From contig JBBCGR010000003.1 of the NCBI GenBank assembly GCA_037201625.1, positions 3,472,001-3,536,000 on the forward strand: 64,000 nt of DNA. Reading direction: 5' to 3'. Each line of letters begins with the position of its first letter. Position 1 is the first letter of the stretch. Positions 27,586-39,047 of this stretch are shown one piece after another. The DNA comes from JAMXLO01 sp037201625 (GTDB taxonomy: Bacteria; Pseudomonadota; Alphaproteobacteria; Acetobacterales; Acetobacteraceae). Made by a program: the position numbers and the translations under genes. Below the pieces are notes generated by a model. The model saw only the letters and a program-made list of their open reading frames with translations, made no database searches and was not told the DNA's origin.

Positions 27586-28455
27586 ATGTCGCAGCACGAC
27601 GCCGCCGCGTCGTTCGATCCGCTGCGCCGGCGGCTGATCCGCATCGCCTATCGCATGCTCGGATCGGTCGCCGATGCGGAGGACGTGGTGCAGGAGGCGT
27701 TCATCCGCTGGCTGGCCACCGATCGCGCCGCGGTGCGGGAACCGGAAGGGTTCCTGCGCCGCGTCGTGACGCGGCTCTGCCTCGACGTGCTGAAATCCGC
27801 CCGGCGACGGCGCGAGACCTATGTCGGACCCTGGCTGCCGGAACCGGTCGTCGACGCTGAAGAAGAGGCCATCGACGATGTCACGCTGCCGCTGATGCTG
27901 GCGCTGGAGCGCCTGTCGCCGCCAGAGCGTGCCGCGTTCCTGCTGCACGACGTGTTCGGCATCGGCTTCGATGAGATCGCTGCGACGATCGGCTATGGAC
28001 CGGCGACATGCCGCCAGCTTGCCAGCCGCGCGCGGACCCATGTGCGCGCGGCGCGTCCGCGCTTTCCGCTGGCCCGGGATCGCGGGCTGGAGATCGCCGC
28101 TGCATTCTTCACCGCGTCGCGCGACGGCGACATGCAGGCGCTGCGCTCGCTGCTGGCCGATGACGTGGCGGTGCACGCCGATGGCGGCGGCAAGCGGCCG
28201 GCGGCAACGGAGCCGATCATCGGCATCGAGCAGGTCATGCGGTTCCAGGCCTGGCTTGCGGGCCTGTTCGCGGCGGAGATGACGCGGTCGGTGCGCTACG
28301 GTTTCGTCAACGGGCTGCCGGGGTTTGTCTCGATCGAGTACGACGACATCCCGCAGACCACGGCGCTGGAGATCGCGGACGGCAAGATCGTTACGATCTA
28401 CGTCGTGCGCAATCCGGACAAGCTGCGGCATCTCGACGGGCGTGCGCTCCATTGA
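27586..28455 (+). CDS. ECF41-family RNA polymerase sigma factor with SnoaL-like C-terminal domain
   Basis: A 289-aa sigma factor. Region 2 is visible (RIAYRMLGSVADAEDVVQEAF) and so is region 4 (LPPERAAFLLHDVFGIGFDEIA). A C-terminal SnoaL-like domain of about 120 residues follows. All three ECF41 signatures are present: WLPEP in the linker between sigma regions, DGGGK in the SnoaL domain and NPDKL near the C-terminus. In this family the C-terminal domain, not a separate anti-sigma factor, controls activity. It is cotranscribed with the AhpD-like gene and probably drives that operon itself. Confidence 0.95.
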   Translation: MSQHDAAASFDPLRRRLIRIAYRMLGSVADAEDVVQEAFIRWLATDRAAVREPEGFLRRVVTRLCLDVLKSARRRRETYVGPWLPEPVVDAEEEAIDDVTLPLMLALERLSPPERAAFLLHDVFGIGFDEIAATIGYGPATCRQLASRARTHVRAARPRFPLARDRGLEIAAAFFTASRDGDMQALRSLLADDVAVHADGGGKRPAATEPIIGIEQVMRFQAWLAGLFAAEMTRSVRYGFVNGLPGFVSIEYDDIPQTTALEIADGKIVTIYVVRNPDKLRHLDGRALH

Positions 28456-28757
28456 GCGCTCGCGTGAACGCGGTCGAGTGGGATGGGCTCGTGCGGTGGA
28501 CGGCCGGCGCAGGCCGGCCATCCACGTCTTCTCCGCCCGCTGCGCCGCACAGGATGACGTGAATACCGTGGCAAAGCCCCGCCATGACGATGGGCCGCGC
28601 TGACAGAGGCTTGCAGTGGCGCGCCGAGGTCGCGCCGAAAGGGCTTGGGCACCGTGCGCAAGCGGTCTCACAGCACCTTCTCCGCTCCAGCGATCCCCCC
28701 GGACAACATTCCCTGGCCGACTTGACGCGACTGGTCGCGCCGGCCACATCCCGGCCC
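28456..28757. other. Intergenic region with a strong hairpin
   Basis: About 300 bases without a supported gene. At 28496-28525 a 13-bp stem (GTGGACGGCCGGC / GCCGGCCATCCAC, one mismatch, 4-base loop) could end transcription of the ECF41 operon or be a REP copy. Further GC-rich dyads follow around 28622-28642 (GCGCCGAGGTCGCGCC). No promoter was identified with confidence. Confidence 0.5.
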
Positions 28758-29204
28758 ATGGCCGCCCCCTTCGTGATCCCCGAGGAACCGACCGCCGCCG
28801 ATGCCATCGCCGCGATCGGCGACGAACTCGGCGTGTTCGACGACTGGATGGAACGCTACCAATTCATCATGGAACTCGGCCGCAAACTGCCGCCATTCCC
28901 GGCGGAGTGGATGGACGATGGACATCGCGTTCCCGGCTGCCAGAGCCGGGTCTGGATGGAGGGCGCGCTGACCGACGGCCGGCTCTACCTCGCCGGCGCA
29001 TCGGACGCCGCCATCGTCTCGGGCCTGGTTGCGCTCCTGCTGCGGGTCTATTCCGGCCGCACGCCGGAGGAGGTCGTGGCCACCGACCCGGTGTTCCTCA
29101 AGGACCTGGGCCTGCTCGAGGCGCTCTCCACCAACCGCGGCAACGGCATCGCCGCGATGGCCCGCAAGATCCGCGAACTGGCCGCCCTGCAACGCGCGGC
29201 GTGA
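28758..29204 (+). CDS. sufE: SufE-family cysteine desulfuration protein
   Basis: A 148-aa SufE protein that accepts persulfide sulfur from SufS during Fe-S cluster assembly. The acceptor Cys is in HRVPGCQSRVWMEG and the flanking fold residues (GRKLPPFPAEW, GLVALLLRVYSG, NRGNGIAAM) fit SufE. No other suf genes are adjacent. The ATG at 28758 is chosen because upstream residues resemble nothing known. Its stop overlaps the GTG of the MFS transporter gene. Confidence 0.93.
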   Translation: MAAPFVIPEEPTAADAIAAIGDELGVFDDWMERYQFIMELGRKLPPFPAEWMDDGHRVPGCQSRVWMEGALTDGRLYLAGASDAAIVSGLVALLLRVYSGRTPEEVVATDPVFLKDLGLLEALSTNRGNGIAAMARKIRELAALQRAA

Positions 29205-30349
29205 CCGACGGCACCAGGGTCGGGCTGTTCTTCGCCGCGCTGTTCTCGGCCGCGGCAATCAACACGGCGTTCCTGCCGCTGTGGTTCGCCGACCGTGGCC
29301 TGAGCCCTGCAGCCATCGGCCAGATCCTCGGCCTCGCGTCGCTGCTGCGCGTGTTCGCCGGCCCAGGCTGGGGCACGCTCGCCGACCGGATCGGCCGGCG
29401 GCGGCCGGTGATGCTGGTCGCGGGCGTCACCGCATCGGCGGCAGCCCTGCTGTACCTGCCGTCGCATGGCTTCCTGCCGCTGCTGCTGGTGGCCGCCCTG
29501 CAGGGCATCGCGGGCTCGGCGCTCAACCCGCTGGTGGACTCGCTGGCCCTCGCGCTGGCCCGGGCCGGGCGGCTGGACTACGGGCCGGTGCGCTCGATCG
29601 GCTCGATCGCCTACATGGCGGCCAGCGCCGGCGTGGGCTGGGTGCTGTCGGTGACCGGCACCTGGCTGGTGCCCTGGCTGCTGGTCGCCAGCTACGGCTC
29701 GGCCACCGCCGTCACGCCCTTCCTGCCCGAGGTCGCCACACGCGGCGCGCCACGCGCCTTCGCCGGGCTGCGGCTGCTCGCCAACCGGCCGTTCCGCCTG
29801 GTCGTGCTGGCGAGCGCGCTGATCCAGGGTGCCCATGCCGCCTATTACGGCTTCGCGCCGCTGTTCTGGCGCGCCCAGGGCATGTCGGACGCCACCATCG
29901 GCCTGCTGATGGCCGAAGCGATCGTGGCCGAAGTGGCATTGTTCGCCTGGGGCCGCCGCCTGATCGAGCGGCTGGGGCCGCCGGGATTGACCGCCTGCGC
30001 CGCCGCCGCCTCGATCCTGCGCTGGAGCGTCACCGCGCTCGCGCCGCCGATCCCCGTGCTGGCGGCCGTCCAACTGCTGCACGCCGCCACGTTCGCGATG
30101 CAGCACCTGTCGGCGATGCTGGTGCTGAGCCGGTCCCTGCCGCCCGAGCGCGCCGCCACGGCGCAGGCGCTGCACTCGGCGCTGGGGATGGGCGCGCCGG
30201 GCGGATTGCTGATGCTGCTGGCCGGCCTGCTCTATGCGCACTACGGCGGCGGCGCCTTCCTGGCGATGGCGCTGATCGGCGGCAGTGCGCTGCTGCTCGT
30301 GGTGCCGCTGTCGCGCGCGGGGATGGAGCCGCACGGCCGGCGCGCCTGA
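29201..30349 (+). CDS. MFS transporter (HcaT-like)
   Basis: A 382-aa major facilitator with about 12 predicted TM helices. The motif A-like loop GTLADRIGRRRPVML lies between TM2 and TM3, and VRSIGSIAYMAASAGVGW resembles the PF12832/HcaT group of aromatic-acid and sugar transporters. The GTG start at 29201 overlaps the sufE stop (GTGA), so translation is coupled. Proximity to aromatic-degradation genes is compatible with uptake of an aromatic acid, but that is only an inference. Confidence 0.88.
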   Translation: MTDGTRVGLFFAALFSAAAINTAFLPLWFADRGLSPAAIGQILGLASLLRVFAGPGWGTLADRIGRRRPVMLVAGVTASAAALLYLPSHGFLPLLLVAALQGIAGSALNPLVDSLALALARAGRLDYGPVRSIGSIAYMAASAGVGWVLSVTGTWLVPWLLVASYGSATAVTPFLPEVATRGAPRAFAGLRLLANRPFRLVVLASALIQGAHAAYYGFAPLFWRAQGMSDATIGLLMAEAIVAEVALFAWGRRLIERLGPPGLTACAAAASILRWSVTALAPPIPVLAAVQLLHAATFAMQHLSAMLVLSRSLPPERAATAQALHSALGMGAPGGLLMLLAGLLYAHYGGGAFLAMALIGGSALLLVVPLSRAGMEPHGRRA

Positions 30350-30365
30350 CGCCCCTCGTCCCGGC

Positions 30366-31190
30366 CTACGGAACCCGCGCCACCAGCCGGATGCCGCCCA
30401 GGCTGCCGCTGGCATAGAGGCGCGCGATCACCGTGTAGAACAGGTCCTGCGCGGCGTAGGCGCCCTCGCCGTGGACGCTGGCATAGGCGGCGTGGCCGGC
30501 GCGCCATGCGGTCAGCCGCTCGGCCGCGAACGGCGCCCAGTCCGGCGTGAGGTCGGTCGCCACGACGTCGACGAAGCCGGCACCCCGCAGGTCGGCCACG
30601 TAGCGGGCGAGGTCGGTGACGGTGAGGCCGTAGACGATCTCGCGCACGTCGCGCAGGTCCTGCGGTGCGAACGCCGCCCGCTTGCACAGGTCCTCGATAT
30701 AGCAACCGCCGCCCGGACGCAGGGCCTTCGCCATCCGCGCGCACAGCAGCGTCCGGTCCGGGATGTGCAGCACGGCGAGCCAGCTTGCCACCGCATCGAA
30801 CGACGCCTCGGGCAGCGGCACCTGCAACGCATCGCCGCAGAGATGGGTGACCTGCGCCGCCAGCCCGCAGCGCCGCGTGAGGTCGACGCCGATCGCGTGC
30901 AGGTCCGGCTGCAACTCCACCGCCGTGACGTGGCAGCCGGTGGTGTGCGCCAGATAGCGGGCCGGTCCGCCGATCCCGGCGCCGATATCCAGCACGCGGC
31001 TCGACGGTCCCAGCCCGAGCACGCGCGCGGCCGCGGCGATGGCCTCGGTGCCGTGGTAGTGCCACTGGTCCAGCGGGAACAGCACCGCCGGCGGGATCGG
31101 GTCGGCCGGCCCGATCCCCTGTGCGGCCAGCCCTCGCTCGATGCGCTCCAGATGCGTATAGAGCGGCATCGCAGCGATGCTGGCCGCCAT
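30366..31190 (-). CDS. Class I SAM-dependent methyltransferase
   Basis: A 274-aa Rossmann methyltransferase. SAM motif I VLDIGAGIGGPARYLA, motif II ELQPDL, motif III GDALQVPLPEASFD, and LRPGGGCYIEDL at beta-5. The overall pattern resembles small-molecule N/O-methyltransferases of the sarcosine/phosphoethanolamine type. It starts 2 bases after the stop of the LLM gene at 31193 and is surely cotranscribed with it, so it may methylate or demethylate-pair with that enzyme's aromatic substrate. Confidence 0.88.
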   Translation of the reverse strand: MAASIAAMPLYTHLERIERGLAAQGIGPADPIPPAVLFPLDQWHYHGTEAIAAAARVLGLGPSSRVLDIGAGIGGPARYLAHTTGCHVTAVELQPDLHAIGVDLTRRCGLAAQVTHLCGDALQVPLPEASFDAVASWLAVLHIPDRTLLCARMAKALRPGGGCYIEDLCKRAAFAPQDLRDVREIVYGLTVTDLARYVADLRGAGFVDVVATDLTPDWAPFAAERLTAWRAGHAAYASVHGEGAYAAQDLFYTVIARLYASGSLGGIRLVARVP

Positions 31191-31192
31191 CG

Positions 31193-32383
31193 TCAGTTCG
31201 CCATCGCCGGCACCGCGACCTTCACGCCCTTGAACGCCGGCATCACGTCACGCGCGAACCATTCGAGTTGTTCCAGCGCCTCGTTCAGCGGCACGCCGAT
31301 CGACAGGCTGACGGTGACGCGGTCGAGGCCGGGATAGCGCTCTTCCAGCTTCTTCAGCGATTCGATCACGTCGCTCGGCGTGCCGGTGAGGAACCCGCCG
31401 GCCTTCACCGCATCCTCGATACGCGGCAGCTTCGCCGTCGGCGCCCGCGCCGGGTCGCGCATGATCTCGATCTGCTCGTCGGTGAGCGCGCGCACCAGGC
31501 GCAACTCGCCGAACAGCTTCATGTTCTCCTCGTAGTATTTCGCTGCGCGGCGCTGGCCTTCCTCGACGCTGGAGGCGAGGTAGAACTGGAAGCCGAGCGC
31601 CATGCGCTCACCCAGTGCGATGTGCTGCCCCGCGCGTGCATAGGCCGCCTGGAAATCCACCATCGACTTGTGCACCGCGCCGCCTTCCGCCGAGCCGCCG
31701 CCGATCACGCCGCGGATGCCGTGCCTGGCCATGAAGTCGAGGGCGCGCGCGCTGCCGCTCTGGATCGGCTGCCAGCATTCCACCGGCAGGCGGGCCGGCC
31801 GCGGCACCAGCGTCAGTTCCTTCAGCGTGTAGCCGCGATACGGCACTTCCGGCGGCAGCGTGTAGTACTTGCCCTTGTGGGAGAACGACTCTTCATTGAA
31901 CGACTTGAAGATGATTTCGACCTGTTCTTCGAACAACTCGCGGTTGGCGGCCTGGTCTAGCAGCGGCGCGCCGAACGTCTCCACCTCGCGCGTGTGGTAG
32001 CCGCGGCCGACGCCGAACACCACGCGGCCGTGCGACAGGATGTCGGCCATCGCATAGTCCTCGGCCAGGCGCAGCGGGTGCCACATGGGCGTGATGTTGA
32101 AGCCGCAGCCGATGCGCAGCGCCTTGGTGACATGCGTGAGATGCAGCGCCATCAGCAGCACGTTGGGAATGCACTCGGTGCCTTCGGGCTGGAAGTGGTG
32201 TTCCGCCATCCAGAACGTGCCGTAGCCCAGCCGGTCCATCAGCTTCGCCATCTCCTCGGCTTTGCCGAGCGCGGTTGCCAGTTTGTCGTTCGGGTAGCTG
32301 CGGTCGTTGACGGGCGTGCCGGCGTAGCCGACGTTTTCGAGATCGATATGACCAGCGTATGAGCTGTCGAACTGCTTGAGCAT
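31193..32383 (-). CDS. LLM-class flavin-dependent oxidoreductase
   Basis: A 396-aa luciferase-like monooxygenase. N-terminal FDSSYAGHIDLENVGY, EHHFQPEG (His-His), GCGFNITPMWHPLRLAEDYA, and GRVVFGVGRGYHTRE are the conserved barrel segments. The start at 32383 has GGAGG eight bases upstream and a sigma-70-like promoter further upstream (32407-32434). It is divergent from the LigB-type dioxygenase gene and followed by a methyltransferase. Confidence 0.9.
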   Translation of the reverse strand: MLKQFDSSYAGHIDLENVGYAGTPVNDRSYPNDKLATALGKAEEMAKLMDRLGYGTFWMAEHHFQPEGTECIPNVLLMALHLTHVTKALRIGCGFNITPMWHPLRLAEDYAMADILSHGRVVFGVGRGYHTREVETFGAPLLDQAANRELFEEQVEIIFKSFNEESFSHKGKYYTLPPEVPYRGYTLKELTLVPRPARLPVECWQPIQSGSARALDFMARHGIRGVIGGGSAEGGAVHKSMVDFQAAYARAGQHIALGERMALGFQFYLASSVEEGQRRAAKYYEENMKLFGELRLVRALTDEQIEIMRDPARAPTAKLPRIEDAVKAGGFLTGTPSDVIESLKKLEERYPGLDRVTVSLSIGVPLNEALEQLEWFARDVMPAFKGVKVAVPAMAN

Positions 32384-32406
32384 AAGGTGTCCTCCCGGAT
32401 CGTCGC

Positions 32407-32434
32407 ATCGTAGGCGCGTGCGATGGCTTGGCAA
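32407..32434 (-). promoter_or_regulatory. Candidate sigma-70 promoter of the LLM/methyltransferase operon
   Basis: On the minus strand TTGCCA (32434-32429), 16 bases, TACGAT (32412-32407), giving a leader of about 20 bases that contains the Shine-Dalgarno sequence. The -35 box overlaps a TTGGCA usable in the opposite direction (with TACCGT at 32452), so the divergent promoters may be back to back. Confidence 0.5.
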
Positions 32435-32499
32435 CCCGGCCCCATACCACCTACCGTCCCGCAACGGAGGCACGAACCAAGAAGCAGGGAGCAACGGAC

Positions 32500-33504
32500 A
32501 TGGCCGAGATCCTCGGGCTGGGCTGCACGCACTATCCTGGCCTGCTGCAACCGGACGAACGCCTGCCGGGCGGCTTCCGCCATCTGCTGACCGCTCCCAA
32601 CGTTCCAGCCGAGTACAAGGATCGCGCCAACTGGCCGGCCGAACTATTGGCGGAGTTGGGCAATGACGAAGGAGCCTCCGCCGCGCGTCGTTACGGCATG
32701 CGTATGGCGGATGATTTTCGCGGCATCCGCCGGGAACTGGACGCATTCGATCCCGATGTCGTGCTGATCTGGGGCGACGACCAGTACGAGAACTTCCGCG
32801 AGGACATCATCCCGGCGTTCTGCACCTTTGGCCTGGAGGACGCGTTCGCGCTGCAGCCATGGCAGGGCGGCAAGGCGAACCGCTGGGGCGAGGCCGCCGA
32901 CTGGACGATGAAGCTGCGCGGCGCGCGCGACATCGCGAAGCATCTGACCGGCGCGCTGATCGAGCGCGGCATCGACATGGCCTATGCCTACAGGCCATTG
33001 CATTGCGACGGCCTGGCGCATGCCTTCACCAATACCCTGCTGTATCTGGACTGGGATCGGCGCGGCCTGCCGTGGCCGGTGCTGCCCTTCGCCATCAACT
33101 GCTACGCAAGCAACCTGATGCATGCCAAGGGCGGCATGGCGGCGTTGTTCGTGCCGCCGCGCGATCCCGGCGAACGGCCCGATCCGCCGGCGCCGCAGCC
33201 CTGGCGCTGCATGGATGTCGGCCGCGCGGTGGCCGAGGTGCTGGCGGAATCGCCGTGGCGCGTCGCGCTGGTCGCCTCGTCGAGTTGGTCGCACTGCTTC
33301 CTGTCACCAACCAACGGCTATCTGTGGCCCGACCACAAGGCGGACCGGCTGATGTTCGATGCGCTGTCGGCGGCGGATTACGGCTACTGGCGGAACCGCC
33401 CGCTGAAGGCGATGGAACAGGCCGGGCAGCATGAGATGCTGAACTGGATGGCGCTGATGGGCGCGATGGAGACGCTGGACCGCGCGCCGGTCGTGCATGA
33501 CTAG
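32500..33504 (+). CDS. Class III extradiol ring-cleavage dioxygenase (LigB-like), ends at an in-frame TAG
   Basis: A 334-aa protein of the LigB/protocatechuate 4,5-dioxygenase beta type, opening catecholic rings with Fe(II). Seen: GLGCTHYPGLL (early metal His), VLIWGDDQYENFRED, PLHCDGLAHAF, ASSSWSHCFL (His), and the C-terminal QHEMLNWMALMGAM. The start at 32500 follows AGGGAG. Reading on past the TAG at 33502-33504 gives VETHIFMSEKCFVSYPA and a TGA at 33556-33558, which looks like the true C-terminus with the stop replacing a Tyr codon. Paired downstream with an HpaB-type hydroxylase. Confidence 0.88.
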   Translation: MAEILGLGCTHYPGLLQPDERLPGGFRHLLTAPNVPAEYKDRANWPAELLAELGNDEGASAARRYGMRMADDFRGIRRELDAFDPDVVLIWGDDQYENFREDIIPAFCTFGLEDAFALQPWQGGKANRWGEAADWTMKLRGARDIAKHLTGALIERGIDMAYAYRPLHCDGLAHAFTNTLLYLDWDRRGLPWPVLPFAINCYASNLMHAKGGMAALFVPPRDPGERPDPPAPQPWRCMDVGRAVAEVLAESPWRVALVASSSWSHCFLSPTNGYLWPDHKADRLMFDALSAADYGYWRNRPLKAMEQAGQHEMLNWMALMGAMETLDRAPVVHD

Positions 33505-33558
33505 GTGGAGACGCACATCTTCATGTCGGAGAAGTGCTTCGTCTCCTATCCCGCCTGA
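33505..33558 (+). pseudogene. Detached C-terminal codons of the LigB-like dioxygenase
   Basis: Seventeen codons plus TGA in the same frame directly after the TAG. The sequence (ETHIFMSEKCF) looks like protein, and the next gene's Shine-Dalgarno sequence overlaps only its very end. Either TAC changed to TAG (mutation or sequencing error) or the TAG is read through. Confidence 0.65.
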
Positions 33559-33568
33559 GGGGGTCAGC

Positions 33569-35098
33569 GTGGAACTGCCATACACCGGCCAGGAGTTCCT
33601 CGACAGCCTCGACGATGGGCGGGAGGTTTGGATCTACGGCGAGCGCGTCGGCCGGATCACCGACCATCCGGCGTTCCGCAACACCGCGCGCATGATCGCC
33701 CGGCTGTATGACGCGCTGCACGCCGATCATCGCGACGGCGCCAACGTGCTGACCTGTCCCACCGAATGGGGCGGCTTCACGCATCGTTACTTCGTCGCGC
33801 CGCGCACGGTCGAGCAACAGGTGGCGGCGCGCGACGCGATCGCCGCCTGGTCGCGCATCACCTATGGCTGGCTGGGCCGCTCGCCCGACTACAAGGCGGC
33901 CTTCCTGGCGACTCTCGGGGCCAATGCGGAGTTCTATGCGCCGTACCAGGAGAATGCGCGCCGCTGGTATCGTTTCAGCCAGGAGCGCGTGCCGTTCATC
34001 AACCACGCGATCCATCCGCCGGTGGACCGCAGCACGGCGTCCGGCGCGACGGGAGGGGCTGCCGATATCTGCGTCCGCGTCACGCAGGAGACCGACGCCG
34101 GCATCCGCGTCACCGGCGCCAAGGTGGTGGCGACGGGCTCGGCCCTGACGCACTACACCTTCGTGGCGCATCACGGCCTGATCCCGGTGCAGGACAGGAA
34201 CTTCGCGCTGGTGTTCATGGTGCCGACGAATGCGCCGGGCGTGAAGCTGATCTGCCGCGTGTCCAACGAGCAGCGTGCGGCGGTGCTGGGCAGCCCGTTC
34301 GACTATCCGCTGTCCAGCAGGCTGGATGAGAACGACGCGATCTTCGTGCTCGATGACGTGCTGATCCCCTGGGAGAACGTGTTCGTCTACGGCGACGTCG
34401 AGAAGGCCAACAACTTCTTCCCGCGCACCGGCTTCGTGCCGCGCGCGTTCCTGCAGGGCAGCACGCGGCTGGCGGTGAAGCTCGACTTCATCGCCGGGCT
34501 GTTCCTGCGCGCGACGGAACTCACCGGGGCGCGCGGTTTCCGTGGCGTGGAGGCGAACCTGGGCGAGGTGATCGCCTGGCGCAACATGATCTGGAGCCTG
34601 TCGGATGCGATGGCGAAGTCGCCCGAGCCATGGACCGACGGTTACCTGCTCCCGGGCTCGCGCGCGGCGATGGCCTATACTGTCCTGGCGCCCGAGGCCT
34701 ATGTGCAGATCAAGAACCTGATCGAGAAGACCGTTGCCAGCGGGCTGATCTACCTGAACTCCCATGCCGTCGACTTCAAGACGCCGGAACTGCGCAAGTA
34801 TCTGGACACCTATGTCCGCGGTGCCGGCGGCGAGTCGGCCGAGGAGCGGGTGAAGCTGATGAAGCTGCTGTGGGACGCGGTGGGGAGCGAGTTCGGCGGC
34901 CGCCACGAGCTGTATGAGATCAACTACGCCGGCAGCCATGAGGAGATCCGCCGCTACGCGCTGTTCGGCGCGCTGGCGTCGGGCGATGCGGAACGCTGGA
35001 AGGCGTTCGCCGCGTCGTGCATGGCGGAATACGACCTGGACGGCTGGACGGTGCCGGACCTGGTGAACCCGGGAGATGTCAGCGTGCTGCGGCGATAG
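33569..35098 (+). CDS. HpaB-like 4-hydroxyphenylacetate 3-hydroxylase family oxygenase
   Basis: A 509-aa FADH2-dependent aromatic hydroxylase of the HpaB/PvcC/TftD family (acyl-CoA-dehydrogenase fold). Seen: TGQEFLDSLDDGREVWIYGERV at the start, then RYFVAPRTVEQQVAARDAI, FALVFMVPTNAPGVKLICR, VLDDVLIPWENVFVYGD and GGRHELYEINYAG. The GTG at 33569 has GAGGGGG upstream; the longer frame to 33497 overlaps the dioxygenase end and is not used. A reductase (HpaC type) must be supplied from elsewhere. With the LigB-like dioxygenase it could hydroxylate a phenol and then open the ring. Confidence 0.92.
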   Translation: MELPYTGQEFLDSLDDGREVWIYGERVGRITDHPAFRNTARMIARLYDALHADHRDGANVLTCPTEWGGFTHRYFVAPRTVEQQVAARDAIAAWSRITYGWLGRSPDYKAAFLATLGANAEFYAPYQENARRWYRFSQERVPFINHAIHPPVDRSTASGATGGAADICVRVTQETDAGIRVTGAKVVATGSALTHYTFVAHHGLIPVQDRNFALVFMVPTNAPGVKLICRVSNEQRAAVLGSPFDYPLSSRLDENDAIFVLDDVLIPWENVFVYGDVEKANNFFPRTGFVPRAFLQGSTRLAVKLDFIAGLFLRATELTGARGFRGVEANLGEVIAWRNMIWSLSDAMAKSPEPWTDGYLLPGSRAAMAYTVLAPEAYVQIKNLIEKTVASGLIYLNSHAVDFKTPELRKYLDTYVRGAGGESAEERVKLMKLLWDAVGSEFGGRHELYEINYAGSHEEIRRYALFGALASGDAERWKAFAASCMAEYDLDGWTVPDLVNPGDVSVLRR

Positions 35099-35107
35099 CC
35101 GCCCCAC

Positions 35108-36160
35108 CTACAGCCGCGGCAGCACCGCTTCGCCGAACAGCGTCATGGACGCCTGCGCATCGGCCAGTGCGACGTCGTTGAAGTTCACCTGCAGCGAGGC
35201 GATCTCGAAGCCGCCGACCTGGGCGCGGTAGCGCGCCACCGTGTCGAGGATGCACTCCGGCGTGCCCACCCAGGCGGCGCATTTCTCGACCTGAGTCTCA
35301 AAGGTCTCGCGTGACAGGCCGGCGATGATCCTGTCGTAGCCGGGATAGTCGGCGGACGCCTCGCCGCTCATCCACTCCGACGCCGCGGCGACGAGCGACC
35401 GCAGATAGCGGTTGATCGGTTCGCGCGCGATGCGCTCGGCCGCTGCCTGGTCGTGATGGCACAGCATGTGGAACGCCAGCATCACCGTGCCCTGGCCGGG
35501 ATGGCCGCCGCGCTTCCAGGCGTCGCGATAGGTGCCGATCAGGTCCGCCATCGCGCCGCCGGCCATCGGGATCGCCATGATGCCGTAGCCGGCGGCGCCG
35601 GCGCGCTCGAACGATTCGCGCGTGGCCAGCGCGGCGACGAAGAACGGGGGCCGTGGCTGCTGCGTCGGGCGCGGCAGCGACGTCACGTTGCGGAAGCTGT
35701 GGAAGCGGCCCGTGCTGGTGATGTCCTCCTGTTCCAGCAGCAGGCGCACCTGTTCGACGCCTTCGTCGAAGCGCGCACGGCTCTCGTCCAGCCGCACGCC
35801 GAAACGCGCGAATTCATGCGGCAGGAAGGCGCGCGCGAAGCCGATATCGAGCCGCCCGTCGCACAGCGCGTCGAGCATCGCCAGTTCGCCGGCGAGTTTC
35901 AGCGGGTGGTTGAAGGCGGGCAGCACGGCGCCGGTCACCAGCCGCGCGCGCTTCGTCACCTGCGCCGCGGCGGCGAGGAAGATCGCCGGGTTCGGGCTGT
36001 AGCCGCCATAGGCGTTGAAGTAATGCTCGACCGTGCGGACATGGCTGTAGCCGTAGCGGTCGCACAGCGCGACCAGCGCCAGCGCCTCCTGCCAGTAGTC
36101 GCGCGCCGACCTGACGTCCGGGCCGATATCGGGAAAGAACTGAATGCCCACCTGCATCAT
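35108..36160 (-). CDS. LLM-class flavin-dependent oxidoreductase
   Basis: A 350-aa luciferase-like monooxygenase. Conserved parts: VGIQFFPDIGP, RTVEHYFNAYGGYSPNP, VTGAVLPAFNHPLKLAGELAMLD, GRLDIGFARAFLPHEF and PFFVAALAT. Two adjacent ATGs (36160 and 36157) follow GGAGAG. It converges with the HpaB-like gene, the stops being about 10 bases apart. It belongs to the local group of aromatic-degradation oxygenases, but the substrate is unknown. Confidence 0.9.
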   Translation of the reverse strand: MMQVGIQFFPDIGPDVRSARDYWQEALALVALCDRYGYSHVRTVEHYFNAYGGYSPNPAIFLAAAAQVTKRARLVTGAVLPAFNHPLKLAGELAMLDALCDGRLDIGFARAFLPHEFARFGVRLDESRARFDEGVEQVRLLLEQEDITSTGRFHSFRNVTSLPRPTQQPRPPFFVAALATRESFERAGAAGYGIMAIPMAGGAMADLIGTYRDAWKRGGHPGQGTVMLAFHMLCHHDQAAAERIAREPINRYLRSLVAAASEWMSGEASADYPGYDRIIAGLSRETFETQVEKCAAWVGTPECILDTVARYRAQVGGFEIASLQVNFNDVALADAQASMTLFGEAVLPRL

Positions 36161-36235
36161 TTCTCTCCGTGCCCGCTCCGCGAACCCGGCGGCGAGAGGC
36201 AGCGTCCCGCCGCCCCCACGCCGCCGGTCCCGGTG

Positions 36236-38930
<2,695 letters not shown>

Positions 38931-39047
38931 GGGGGCGCCTTCCGTTGAGCGGCGAAGTTGAGGCGGTGTGCCGCAGGTGCAATGGTACGTGAGCGGCGGG
39001 CATAGAACACACCAGCCCGCGAGCGTCCACAAGGCAGGAGAGCAGGT

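Noticed and set aside
21048..36160. Bioluminescence genes
   Set aside because: The luciferase-like proteins are general LLM flavin monooxygenases; no luxCDE or LuxA/LuxB pair exists here.
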